Below, one piece after another: positions 18,197-27,840 of a stretch of DNA of 64,000 bases. The first letter of the stretch is position 1. Every line of letters starts with the position of its first letter. The notes under the pieces were generated by a model. It was given only the letters and a program-made list of their open reading frames with translations, was not told the origin of the DNA and ran no database searches. The translations under genes and the position numbers were made by a program. Source of the DNA: Chitinophaga sp. CF418 (GTDB taxonomy: Bacteria > Bacteroidota > Bacteroidia > Chitinophagales > Chitinophagaceae); NCBI RefSeq assembly GCF_900142925.1, contig NZ_FRCN01000017.1, positions 79,838-143,837 on the forward strand, read 5' to 3'.

Positions 18197-18567
18197 GACG
18201 TATTTCATACACTTACCGTTCACTTGCGTTACTTCACCCATTGTTTTATATCGTTCACCCTTCAAAAACAGATTTTCACTAAAAAAATCTCCAACTGTAA
18301 AAATATACACTTACTTTTGGAACTTGAACCGAGTACACTAGGCTTAATCCTTATCTGATTAATAAGAAAGCTACCATAGTGTGAATTAATTCCTAACCTC
18401 ATCCTACATAAAAGCCAATTTGGTAGTAATTCTCTTTTTAGAACTACTCATTTTAATTTTACCATCTCCTCTGATCTGCCGGCCCTGAGTGCTTTGGGCT
18501 AATGTTTCATTATTTCTGGCTAAATACCGGGGAAACCCCGATTGTCCATAAACATATATTTTCTTTT
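18197..18567. other. Intergenic region before the giant hydrolase gene, 371 bp
   Basis: No gene is supported. A frame opens at 18502 but its first 22 residues are not a signal peptide; the real start is at 18568. A -7 box is at 18312-18319, so the leader would be about 240 bases long. No terminator-like hairpin was found after the glycosyltransferase stop. Confidence 0.5.
18312..18319 (+). promoter_or_regulatory. Bacteroidota -7 box upstream of the giant T9SS hydrolase
   Basis: TACTTTTG fits TAnnTTTG. Only a CTG, at shorter spacing than usual, lies upstream. The predicted leader is long (about 240 bases). Confidence 0.45.
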
Positions 18568-21500
18568 ATGAAAAGAAATGTACACTTACTATTCAGCATT
18601 CTGAGCATTCTGATGCTTTTTGCGGGTGAAGCTATTGCGCAGCAAGCTTTAAATCCTGCGGACCCCATTGTTGTGTACAATTCCAGCTCCCCTCCTACAG
18701 CTCCGCCCTATGGACGTATCGGGAAATGGGTGAAGACCAACAGACTGGCCTGGAATACGTCTGGCTTCAAATGTTACATTTACAAGGGTCTGAACTTCCG
18801 GCTTAAATTCCCTAAGACCTACCAGCACAATGTTGCTGATGGAAAAAAATATCCAATCTTCGTATTCCTTCACGGCCGTGGTGAAGGTGGCAGCGTTTAT
18901 GACAACGAGTACCAGTTATTACACGGTGGACAGAATTTCGATACCCAAACAAGTAATGGCAACTTCGACGGTTTCCTCTTCTATGGACAGACAGCGGATG
19001 GCAACTGGGGAAACGGTCAGTATGACATTATCAAAGAACTGTTAGATAGCTTTGCCGTAGAGGTAAAAGGTGACCTGAACAGGGTTATCGTCAACGGTCT
19101 TTCCGCCGGTGGTTACGGTTCATGGCTTTTCGCGGAACGATACCCCACGTATTTTGCATCAATCATGCCGATGAGTGGTATTGCAAACGGCGATGCCAGT
19201 ACAACTAATATCAATAATCTTAAATATACAGCTACCTGGTATTTCCAGGGAGGAAAGGACAACGCGCCCGCTCCTTATACCGCCAATACGGTGATCACCG
19301 CATATCAAAATGCCGGTGCACATATCACTTATACACTATACCCCAATCTGGGTCATGGTACCTGGACTACCGCCTGGGCCGAACCGGACTTCATTCCTTT
19401 TATGAACAGGAACAACACGCTGACCCCCTGGCCACTGGGAGGACGTGCTGAATTCTGTCCCGGCGAGTCATTTAATATTACAGCCGGTATCCCTCCGGGA
19501 TTTGCCGCCTATGAATGGCAGAAAGACGGTGCGACCATTCCCGGCGCAACCTCCAACAGCATTAATATTACTTCATTCGGTACCTATGCCGTGAGAGTAA
19601 GGAGAACTGCCGGCGGCGCCTGGTCAGAATTTTCTCCGACCCCACTTGTTGTTAAAACAAAAGCGGGTACCGTTACTCCACCTATCACTATAGATAGTCT
19701 TGCAACAAATGTATTGCCAGCACCTGATGGCAGCACGACTGTTACCATGAAACTACCTGCCGGTTATGCCTCTTACGAATGGCGTACCGTAGGTGGTAAT
19801 ACCTCATTGGGCAACACCAATACATTTACTGCAGGTGTAGGACAATACATTGCCCGTGTGACTGAACAATTCGGTTGCACCAGCAGCTTCTCCGCTCCTT
19901 ATAGCGTAATAAATGCTGCAGGCGCCAATGTACCAGACCCTGTAGGTGGCGTTACGGTAACACCTGTTTCAGAGACTCAATTGACATTGAACTGGAACGA
20001 CAAACCTAATCCTCAGAACAATGAGACTGTCTTTGAAATATACCGTAGTGCTACTTCAGGCAGCGGTTACAAAATGGTAGCTAAAATACCTGCCGATGTG
20101 TTGGTATTTGCTGACCAGGGATTAGCTTCCAATACAAAATATTATTACGTTATACGTCCGGTAAATGCGAATGGCGCGGCTCCTGTATCAGCTGAAGCAA
20201 GTGGTACTACCGAGGCCGATGCTCTTGCTCCTACCTCACCACGGAACCTGACCGTTACAAGCACCAGTTCCAGCTCTGTTTCACTTAGCTGGACGGCTGC
20301 TACAGATGACGTAGCTGTAAGTTCATATGACGTTTATGTAAATGGCCAGAAGTCATATACTGTTGAAAGCACCAAGCTTAACATGGTAGCTTACGGCCTG
20401 ACCGAAAGACAGGTATATAATTTCTACGTAGTAGCCAGGGATGCTGCTGGCAACAACTCACCGCCAAGCAACCAGGTGACCGCTGCGGCTATCGCCAAGG
20501 GTATTGCTTATAAGTATTATGAAGGCACATGGAGCTCACTGCCTAATTTCAACAATATTGTACCGGTAGAAACCGGAAGAACCAACAATGTAGACATTAG
20601 TGTCAGGAACAGGGATGTCAACTATGCCTTCATGTGGACAGGTTTATTGACCATTCCGGCAACAGGTACTTACTACTTTGCGACCAACTCTGATGATGGT
20701 AGCAAGCTGTGGTTCAATACTCCTTACAGCTTTAGTGGTTCTGCTACTGTAAATAATGACGGTTCACACGGTACACAGCAGGTAAGCAGCTTGCCAATGG
20801 TGCTGACCGCTGGTGTATATCCTATCACTGTGGCATACTTCCAGGGTACAGGTGGACAGGCTATGAACCTCCGCTGGAGATCCACTGCTATTAATGTAAA
20901 TAACTTCACCAATATTCCGGATCAGTACCTGGGGGATACCATGACTATTCCTGGATCAGCACCTGTTGCACCATTGATACTGGGCGCTACCGCTAGTTCA
21001 TTCAACAAGATAGATCTGAAATGGAGCGACAACAGCAACAACGAAACAGGCTTTGAGCTGTATCGTAGCTCAACTTATAATGGTACTTACTCCGTAATAG
21101 GAAAGGCCGGCGCCAATGCGACCACATTAACAGACAATACCGTGGCTGCTAATTCCCGCTACTGGTATAAGATCCGTTCAATAGGCCTGTCAGGCGAATC
21201 TGCACAGTCAGTGGGTTATCCATATCTGGCAGTATATCCGTTCGATAATTCCGTTGCTGATGTCAGCATCAATAATAATGGAGGAACTGCGAACCAGCTT
21301 ACCTACACTTCTGCTGACGAAGTAGAAGGTACCTATGCCGCCGTCTTCAACGGCAACAATGGTTATGTAACCATTGGCGGCAACAACAGCGGCTTCCTGC
21401 ATGATGCATTCTCTGCACGTACTGTTTCCCTCTGGATCAAACCGACGGCAACAGACAATAACCGTATAATATTTGATATTGGTGGCAGCACCAGTGGTCT

Positions 21501-24500
21501 GGCACTGCGTATCAATGCCAATAAACTGGAAGCAGGAGTAGCAAGCGGCGGCATCCGTGTTGCGATATCTGCTCCATTTACCAGCACCTCATGGACGCAC
21601 GTTGCCGTAGTATACAGCAGTGGCTCCCTGCGCCTTTACATCAATGGCGATCTGGCAGCATCCGGTACTACCAGCTTTACTACTGTCAATTCAACTACTG
21701 ATAACGCCAGGATTGGTTTAAATAATGGCACCAACGCCTTTAATTTAACAGGTGTCGCGTTCGTCGGAAATATCGACAGAGCTGCCATTATAGGTCAGGC
21801 ACTGACACAGGCTGAAGTAAGCCAGGCTTTCGGACAGACCCTGCCATTCTACAGTGCGCTGACAACATCATTGCCTGCAGCTCCGTCTGCACCGACAAAC
21901 CTGGTGGCCAACGCTACTTCTCCTTCCGCTATCAATCTGACCTGGACCAACAGCACAGCAAATGCTACCGGTTATGAGATCCAGCGTGCTTTTGGCAACA
22001 CCAATACTTTCGTACTGGTGAAAGCCGACACCGTAACAGGTACTTCCGGAACTTATACAGATACTGCTTTATATGCTAACCAGCAGTATGTATACCGCGT
22101 ACGTGAAACCGGCGCCGGTGGTAACTCCGCTTACACAGCCAACGCAACAGCCGTTACCGGCAACAACAGACCGGTAATTGACGCGATCGGCAACAGGTCA
22201 GCCCGTTACGATGTAGAAACACACATTCCGATTGTAACTTCTGATGTGGATGAGGATGCGATCACGCTGACCACTGATAATCTGCCTTCTTTCGTAACAC
22301 TGGCATCCGATGCAAATGGCTCCTTCCTGAAGGTAACGCCAAATGCCGGTCTGCAGGGTACGTACAACAACCTGACAGTGTATGCGGCAGATCCGTTTGG
22401 TGGTAAGGATACAGCTACATTCAATCTGACTATTAATGATAATTATAGCCCTGTCATAGCCTCTATTGCCAACGTTTCCCTGAATGAGGGCGCTGACCAG
22501 CAGCTTTCTCTCTCCGCTACTGACCAGAATGCTTCAGACGTACTTACATGGTCTGCAGCATCATTGCCCTCATTCATTACTCTTACCGGCAGCAACCGTA
22601 CTGCCAGCCTGAGTGTTGATCCTGGTTTCGCTGATGCAGGCGTTTATACAGTGAAGGTGAACACCGTTGATGGTAGTGGTGGTACTGACACCAGAACACT
22701 CACCGTAACAGTAATTGAAAAAGATCCGAACTATAAGCTCTTTGTACGCTTCAGACATCAGACAGATGCTCCGGCGCCATGGAATAACATTACTTCGGTA
22801 TCTACCAGCAACCTGAAGAACGATAAGGGCGAAACTACGAACGTAGGACTGGCGTTACAGACCAGCAACTGGTACACCTGGAATGAAGGTCCAGTAACCG
22901 GTAATGACGGTGGTATCTATCCTGACGTAGTACTGAGAGAATATTATTTCTTCGGATCCTGGCCTGGCATCTTCACTTCCGATAATTCCATCGACGTGAA
23001 ACTGACCGGACTGGATGCAAACAGGAAATACTCCTTCAAGTTCTTTGCAGGTAGCGTATGGTCTGTACAGGCTAACAACGGCACCACCGTCTTTACAGTG
23101 AACGGCGTGAGCAAACCGTTGAATGTACAAGGTAACACTACCAATACTGCAAACTTTGACAATATCAGTCCAAACGGCAGTGGTGAGATCACCTTCAATA
23201 TGGCTGTAGCCAATGGCACACAGGTAGGTTACCTGAATGCCTTTGAGGTGAACGCTATACTGGACGATGGTACGCTGCCAGCTCCTCCTAAGGAACTGAT
23301 GGCTACAGAAGACAATGGCAATGTATCCCTCAGCTGGACCAATGTTGCCTATAACGCTACCGGTTACAGGATCCACCGTGCTACCGACAGCCTGGGCGCT
23401 TACAGTCTGCTGGGCAGTCTGAACAGCGCAACAGCCAACAGCTATGTGGATAGTACTGTACATGGTAACACTCATTACTATTACAAGATCAGTGCTTCTA
23501 ATTCTGAAGGTGTATCTGCTACCTATAGCAATATTGTTGGTGTAAATGTACCGATGAAACCACCTCATATCAATAATATTGCTGATGTGAAACTGAAAGC
23601 AGGTACTTCCGGACAGCTCAATGTTACAGCTATACCTGACCAGGGCAATACAGTGACCCTGACAGTGGACGGTCTGCCAGCATTCGGTAGCTTCACAGAC
23701 AATGGCGACGGTACAGGCTCCTTCAGCTTCAGTCCTACTGCCAACAACCTGGGTAGCTATGCAGTGACCCTGACCGCTACAGACAATCAGGGCGCAGCGT
23801 CAAGCGATATCTTTAATGTGCTGGTTACTGATAAGAATACCACCAGTGTATTCCTTGACTTCTCTTCCAGCAGTCCGGCCCCTGCGCCATGGAACAATGT
23901 GGCAGGATTCCCTTACCAGGGTGTAAGATTGGCCAATGCACTGGATGAATCAGGTACTCCTACCGGTATCAGCGTGACGTTTAACGAAGTATGGGAAAAT
24001 GACCAGCCTGCAGTAGGTCAGAGCACTTATGACAACTCCGGTATCTATCCTGATGTCGTTATGCAGTCTGCCGTATATGACAGCAGGAACATCACCCATA
24101 CCGTGAAATTGTCCGGATTGAACAAAGCGAAACGTTATAATGTTGTGTTCTTTAGCAGTCTGAACTTCGGTGTAGCTGCCAAAGTAAGATACACTATCAA
24201 TACTGACAGCGTGGTAATAGATCCTGCATATAATACTTCCATCTCCAAACAGCTGAACGGCATCCTGCCAAACGCAAATGGTGAGATCAATGTACTGGTA
24301 AACAAAACACAGAATGGTTACTATATGCACATGAACGCGATGGTACTGGAAGCTTACGACAGTGCAACAACTGTTCTGAATCCGATCAATCTGCGCGCAA
24401 ACGCAACAGGCGCCAAGACGATCGCACTGCAGTGGTCAGACAGGACCAACACTGAAACAGGATACCAGGTATGGCGTGCAGTTTCCGGCGGCAGCTACGC

Positions 24501-25554
24501 ACAGGTAGCCAGTCTCCCGGCCAACTCAGTGAGCTATACTGACAATAACCTGACCGTAAACAAGAAATACTACTACAAGGTACGTGCGGTAAGAGGTGTG
24601 AGCAATTCTGACTACAGCAATGCTGCATCTGCAACCAGCCTCGGATTCAGTGTAAATGTGAACTTCAGTGAACTGCTGGTGGCTCCTGCTCCATGGAATA
24701 ATACAGGCATGCGTCCACAACAGGGCGTGGTGGCCAGTAACATGCTGGATGGCCAGAGTAATACAACCGGTATCGGCCTCACTATCCTCGAAAACTTCGA
24801 TGGTATGTATTCCGCTGGTATCAATACAGGCAACAACAGTGGTATCTACCCTGACAATGTGATGGTGGAAAACTATGGTCTGTTCCCGGGCAACCATGCA
24901 GACTACTACATCACCGGCCTGAACCAGGCACTGAAATATGACCTGGTATTCTTCGGCAGCTCCGTAGAATGGGAAGATATCACAGGTAAATACACTGTGA
25001 ACGGTACAAAGATGGCGTTGCTGAACGCATCTCTGAACAAGAGCGGTGTGGTAACCATCCGTGACGTATCTCCTGATGCTTACGGTAAGATCCATGTAGA
25101 TGTTGACCCTGGTACGGCAACATCCCGCTATGGACTGATCGCGGCCATGATCATCAAAGGCCACCTGGATCCTGCTACTCAGAATGAGGCAGGTCCGATT
25201 GATCCGGCCGGAGATCAGGCAGCAAGGATAGGCGACGGCATGGTAGCAATGGCAGCTCCGCCTGTAGCCCTGATCAACAAGGCGGCTGACTTCGGAGATG
25301 CGAAAGTATATCCGAACCCATACGAAAATCAGTTCAACGTAGACATAGTATTGAAAGCCGAAACAGCTGTAAGAGTAGAGATCTTTGACGTTGCAGGACG
25401 GCTGTTATATTCAGATTACAAGGGTTCCGTTCCGGCGGGCGCCAGCACCCTGCGTATTAATACCGGTTCAAGGATTAGTGCGCCTGGCATCTACCTGCTC
25501 CGCATCAGCGGTAAGAATGGAGAAACCAAGATGGTCAAACTGGTAAAGCGTTAA
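18568..25554 (+). CDS. Giant secreted alpha/beta-hydrolase with Fn3, PA14, LamG, Ig-like and repeat modules and T9SS tail
   Basis: Start chosen at 18568 because residues 1-25 from there are a clean signal peptide (LFSILSILMLFAGEAIAQ); the in-frame ATG at 18502 adds 22 non-signal residues. The protein has 2328 residues. Approximate layout: hydrolase 30-290 (HGRGEGG, nucleophile Ser179 in GLSAGG, Asp231, His263); two Ig-like 290-450; Fn3 455-551 and 554-645; PA14 643-788 (TGTYYFATNSDDGSKLW); Fn3 798-886; LamG 887-1101; Fn3 1105-1198; two cadherin/He_PIG-like 1200-1388; repeat module 1390-1566; Fn3 1570-1662; He_PIG-like 1663-1756; repeat module 1761-1931; Fn3 1935-2026; repeat module 2027-2201; T9SS type A domain 2247-2328 (VYPNPYENQF). 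It should act at the cell surface or outside on acylated polysaccharide. A terminator follows at 25573-25599. Confidence 0.88.
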   Translation: MKRNVHLLFSILSILMLFAGEAIAQQALNPADPIVVYNSSSPPTAPPYGRIGKWVKTNRLAWNTSGFKCYIYKGLNFRLKFPKTYQHNVADGKKYPIFVFLHGRGEGGSVYDNEYQLLHGGQNFDTQTSNGNFDGFLFYGQTADGNWGNGQYDIIKELLDSFAVEVKGDLNRVIVNGLSAGGYGSWLFAERYPTYFASIMPMSGIANGDASTTNINNLKYTATWYFQGGKDNAPAPYTANTVITAYQNAGAHITYTLYPNLGHGTWTTAWAEPDFIPFMNRNNTLTPWPLGGRAEFCPGESFNITAGIPPGFAAYEWQKDGATIPGATSNSINITSFGTYAVRVRRTAGGAWSEFSPTPLVVKTKAGTVTPPITIDSLATNVLPAPDGSTTVTMKLPAGYASYEWRTVGGNTSLGNTNTFTAGVGQYIARVTEQFGCTSSFSAPYSVINAAGANVPDPVGGVTVTPVSETQLTLNWNDKPNPQNNETVFEIYRSATSGSGYKMVAKIPADVLVFADQGLASNTKYYYVIRPVNANGAAPVSAEASGTTEADALAPTSPRNLTVTSTSSSSVSLSWTAATDDVAVSSYDVYVNGQKSYTVESTKLNMVAYGLTERQVYNFYVVARDAAGNNSPPSNQVTAAAIAKGIAYKYYEGTWSSLPNFNNIVPVETGRTNNVDISVRNRDVNYAFMWTGLLTIPATGTYYFATNSDDGSKLWFNTPYSFSGSATVNNDGSHGTQQVSSLPMVLTAGVYPITVAYFQGTGGQAMNLRWRSTAINVNNFTNIPDQYLGDTMTIPGSAPVAPLILGATASSFNKIDLKWSDNSNNETGFELYRSSTYNGTYSVIGKAGANATTLTDNTVAANSRYWYKIRSIGLSGESAQSVGYPYLAVYPFDNSVADVSINNNGGTANQLTYTSADEVEGTYAAVFNGNNGYVTIGGNNSGFLHDAFSARTVSLWIKPTATDNNRIIFDIGGSTSGLALRINANKLEAGVASGGIRVAISAPFTSTSWTHVAVVYSSGSLRLYINGDLAASGTTSFTTVNSTTDNARIGLNNGTNAFNLTGVAFVGNIDRAAIIGQALTQAEVSQAFGQTLPFYSALTTSLPAAPSAPTNLVANATSPSAINLTWTNSTANATGYEIQRAFGNTNTFVLVKADTVTGTSGTYTDTALYANQQYVYRVRETGAGGNSAYTANATAVTGNNRPVIDAIGNRSARYDVETHIPIVTSDVDEDAITLTTDNLPSFVTLASDANGSFLKVTPNAGLQGTYNNLTVYAADPFGGKDTATFNLTINDNYSPVIASIANVSLNEGADQQLSLSATDQNASDVLTWSAASLPSFITLTGSNRTASLSVDPGFADAGVYTVKVNTVDGSGGTDTRTLTVTVIEKDPNYKLFVRFRHQTDAPAPWNNITSVSTSNLKNDKGETTNVGLALQTSNWYTWNEGPVTGNDGGIYPDVVLREYYFFGSWPGIFTSDNSIDVKLTGLDANRKYSFKFFAGSVWSVQANNGTTVFTVNGVSKPLNVQGNTTNTANFDNISPNGSGEITFNMAVANGTQVGYLNAFEVNAILDDGTLPAPPKELMATEDNGNVSLSWTNVAYNATGYRIHRATDSLGAYSLLGSLNSATANSYVDSTVHGNTHYYYKISASNSEGVSATYSNIVGVNVPMKPPHINNIADVKLKAGTSGQLNVTAIPDQGNTVTLTVDGLPAFGSFTDNGDGTGSFSFSPTANNLGSYAVTLTATDNQGAASSDIFNVLVTDKNTTSVFLDFSSSSPAPAPWNNVAGFPYQGVRLANALDESGTPTGISVTFNEVWENDQPAVGQSTYDNSGIYPDVVMQSAVYDSRNITHTVKLSGLNKAKRYNVVFFSSLNFGVAAKVRYTINTDSVVIDPAYNTSISKQLNGILPNANGEINVLVNKTQNGYYMHMNAMVLEAYDSATTVLNPINLRANATGAKTIALQWSDRTNTETGYQVWRAVSGGSYAQVASLPANSVSYTDNNLTVNKKYYYKVRAVRGVSNSDYSNAASATSLGFSVNVNFSELLVAPAPWNNTGMRPQQGVVASNMLDGQSNTTGIGLTILENFDGMYSAGINTGNNSGIYPDNVMVENYGLFPGNHADYYITGLNQALKYDLVFFGSSVEWEDITGKYTVNGTKMALLNASLNKSGVVTIRDVSPDAYGKIHVDVDPGTATSRYGLIAAMIIKGHLDPATQNEAGPIDPAGDQAARIGDGMVAMAAPPVALINKAADFGDAKVYPNPYENQFNVDIVLKAETAVRVEIFDVAGRLLYSDYKGSVPAGASTLRINTGSRISAPGIYLLRISGKNGETKMVKLVKR

Positions 25555-25572
25555 GCTTTACCAGTTTCTCCC

Positions 25573-25599
25573 AAAAAGTCCGGGCAACCGGATTTTTTT
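25573..25599 (+). terminator. Intrinsic terminator after the giant hydrolase gene
   Basis: GTCCGG-GCAA-CCGGAT: a GC-rich stem with a GNRA tetraloop, extended by A/T pairs, then seven T residues. The next gene starts at 25633, so the chain-length gene needs its own promoter or read-through. Confidence 0.8.
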
Positions 25600-25632
25600 G
25601 CACGCTACAGATGTTAAATAATTACAATTAAT

Positions 25633-27822
25633 ATGGATATAATATATTTCATAAAGGCCCTGCTGAAGAAGAAATGGTGGATCATCATCAGTTCCATCAT
25701 TGCCGTTGTTGCCGCCCTGTTCTTTACTCTCGGCAAGCCAAGAATGTATGCTTCCGTAACCCAGATCGCAACCGGATTCACGACCAATGACCAGGTGAAA
25801 CTTCGTGACGAGAATGTAAATATTTTTGAAGCAGACGTAAAGTTTGACAACGTGATCGAAATCATCAGCTCTCCGGTGGTGGTTGGCATGCTGTCTTACG
25901 ACCTGCTTCTTCATGACCTGACCAGCGATAAACCCTTCGTCCGTCTGCAGGAAAAAGAACTGAGCTCGGATGCCTATAAAGCGGTAGACAAACAGGCCGC
26001 TATAGAGATCCTGCGTAGCAAGCTCGATTCACTGCAGGTACTCTCCTCCTACAACCCAACAGAAAGGAATATCCTGTCTTTTCTCAAGCTGTTTAAATAT
26101 GATTACGAATCTATGCGTAAACAGATGTATGCCTCCCGTGTGCAGCGTACTGACTACCTGGAGATCGTAGCTCTTGCGGAAAATCCTGAGCAGGCAGCTT
26201 ACACAGTAAACACGGCTTACCGGGAATTCCTGCGCTACTACAGGAGTATGCGTACCGAAAGATCAGTGGAAAGCGTAGAGTCTTTCGATGAACTGGTAAA
26301 GCAAAAGAAAGCCGAACTGGAAAAGAAAGTGGAAGCGCTCCGTTTATACAAATCATCCGAAGGCCTGCTCAATGTGGAAACAGCCAGCGGTAATGAACTG
26401 GACCTGATCAAACAGTTTGAAAAGGGATTGTCGGACGAAAGGGCCAACTATAATACCATCAACTCCTCCCTGCAGAGTGTGAGCCAACGTCTTGCCGCCG
26501 CCAGCAGCGGTAAGACCGTTTACACCAACAACAACAGTGAGATCATAGAATTGCGCAAACAGATCAATGAACTTAATGAGGAACTGACCCAGAAAGGTGG
26601 CAACGACGACGCAATGCGTACTAAGCTGGCGGGACTGCGTGCACAGATGCAGAAGAAACTCGGTGCTTCCAATACCGGCACACAGACTGCTACTACCAAA
26701 GATGCATTAATACAGGAAAAAGCCAATCTCGAAGCACAGCTGAACGCTTCCAGCCTGAATATAAGCGCGCTACAGGGCCAGATCTCCAAACTGAAAGGTT
26801 CCGTAGGCTCTTATGCGACTAAGGAAGCTACTGTAAGCGGTCTGCAGGCAGAAGTGGACATGGCACAGGAAGAATACAATAAACTGAAGGAAAAGCTGAA
26901 TGCCGCACAGGACAACCGGACCACCCCGGATCTTAACTTCAAGCAGATCCTGAAAGGACAACCTGCTTTCAAACCGGAGTCTTCCAAGCGCATGATCATC
27001 ATGGGTATGGCAGGTATCTCTACTTTCCTGCTCACATCTTTCATTGTATTGCTGCTTGAATTCCTCGATGGTTCACTAAAGTCACCTTCGGTGTTTGAGA
27101 AACATCTCGACCTCCGCCTGATCAGCAGTGTGAACCATGCAGACCTGAACAAGTACAGCATCCTGGAAGTGTTGCAGAAAACAACGATCTCTGACAAACA
27201 TTCCAAACAGCGCCAGAATACCTTCCGCGAGCTGTTGCGTAAGCTGCGGTATGAAGTAGAAAGCAGCGGTAAAAAAATATTCCTGATGACCAGTACCGAG
27301 GCACGTCAGGGTAAAACCACTCTTACACAGGCGCTGGCATACAGCCTGAGCCTCAGTAACAAAAATGTACTGGTAATAGATACCAATTTCTGTAATAATG
27401 ACCTTACCGTACAGATGGAGGCAGCGCCAACACTGGAAACATTTTCCGTTCCTCCGGCTGAGCTGAGCATTGAAAAAGTAAAGGCGATTGTGACCACCTA
27501 TCCTGTATCGGGCATTGAAGTGATTGGCTGTAAAGGTGGCGACTATACCCCATCAGAGATCTTACCAAAGAATAATCTTTTAAACTACCTCCCCTTCCTG
27601 AAGGACTACTATGACTTCATACTGCTGGAAGGCGCCCCGCTGAACGACTATACTGATAGTAAGGAGCTGGCGCAATACGTAGATGGCGTAATAGCAGTTT
27701 TTTCATCCAAGCTGGCATTAACACAGGTAGACCGTGAATCGGCCCAGTTTTTTGAAACCCTTGGTGATAAGTTCGTGGGAGCAGTACTGAACAATGTCCA
27801 GGAAGAATACCTCGAATTATAA
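25633..27822 (+). CDS. Wzc-like chain-length determinant with degenerate BY-kinase domain
   Basis: The protein has 729 residues. An N-terminal Wzz domain includes the first membrane helix (KKWWIIISSIIAVVAALFF, about 13-32). A long coiled coil occupies about 210-440, and a second membrane helix 455-480. Residues 520-729 have the BY-kinase fold, but its motifs are eroded: Walker A reads TSTEARQGKTT (Lys561 kept, first Gly lost), Walker A' is VLVIDTNF (Asp583 kept, RRP lost), and the Walker B Asp is replaced by Glu666 in FILLEGAP. The tail ends QEEYLEL with no tyrosine cluster. It should set EPS chain length and couple polymerisation to export in the inner membrane; kinase activity is doubtful. 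Eighteen bases separate it from the acyltransferase gene. Confidence 0.88.
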   Translation: MDIIYFIKALLKKKWWIIISSIIAVVAALFFTLGKPRMYASVTQIATGFTTNDQVKLRDENVNIFEADVKFDNVIEIISSPVVVGMLSYDLLLHDLTSDKPFVRLQEKELSSDAYKAVDKQAAIEILRSKLDSLQVLSSYNPTERNILSFLKLFKYDYESMRKQMYASRVQRTDYLEIVALAENPEQAAYTVNTAYREFLRYYRSMRTERSVESVESFDELVKQKKAELEKKVEALRLYKSSEGLLNVETASGNELDLIKQFEKGLSDERANYNTINSSLQSVSQRLAAASSGKTVYTNNNSEIIELRKQINELNEELTQKGGNDDAMRTKLAGLRAQMQKKLGASNTGTQTATTKDALIQEKANLEAQLNASSLNISALQGQISKLKGSVGSYATKEATVSGLQAEVDMAQEEYNKLKEKLNAAQDNRTTPDLNFKQILKGQPAFKPESSKRMIIMGMAGISTFLLTSFIVLLLEFLDGSLKSPSVFEKHLDLRLISSVNHADLNKYSILEVLQKTTISDKHSKQRQNTFRELLRKLRYEVESSGKKIFLMTSTEARQGKTTLTQALAYSLSLSNKNVLVIDTNFCNNDLTVQMEAAPTLETFSVPPAELSIEKVKAIVTTYPVSGIEVIGCKGGDYTPSEILPKNNLLNYLPFLKDYYDFILLEGAPLNDYTDSKELAQYVDGVIAVFSSKLALTQVDRESAQFFETLGDKFVGAVLNNVQEEYLEL

Positions 27823-27840
27823 TCAAAAGTTTACCCAAAA

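Noticed and set aside
18502..18567. 22-residue extension of the giant hydrolase
   Set aside because: Would place a polar segment in front of a complete signal peptide.
22855..23568. Minus-strand 237-residue frame inside the giant hydrolase gene
   Set aside because: Antisense to repeat modules with strong protein patterns; its own translation is Ile/Val/Cys-rich without domains.
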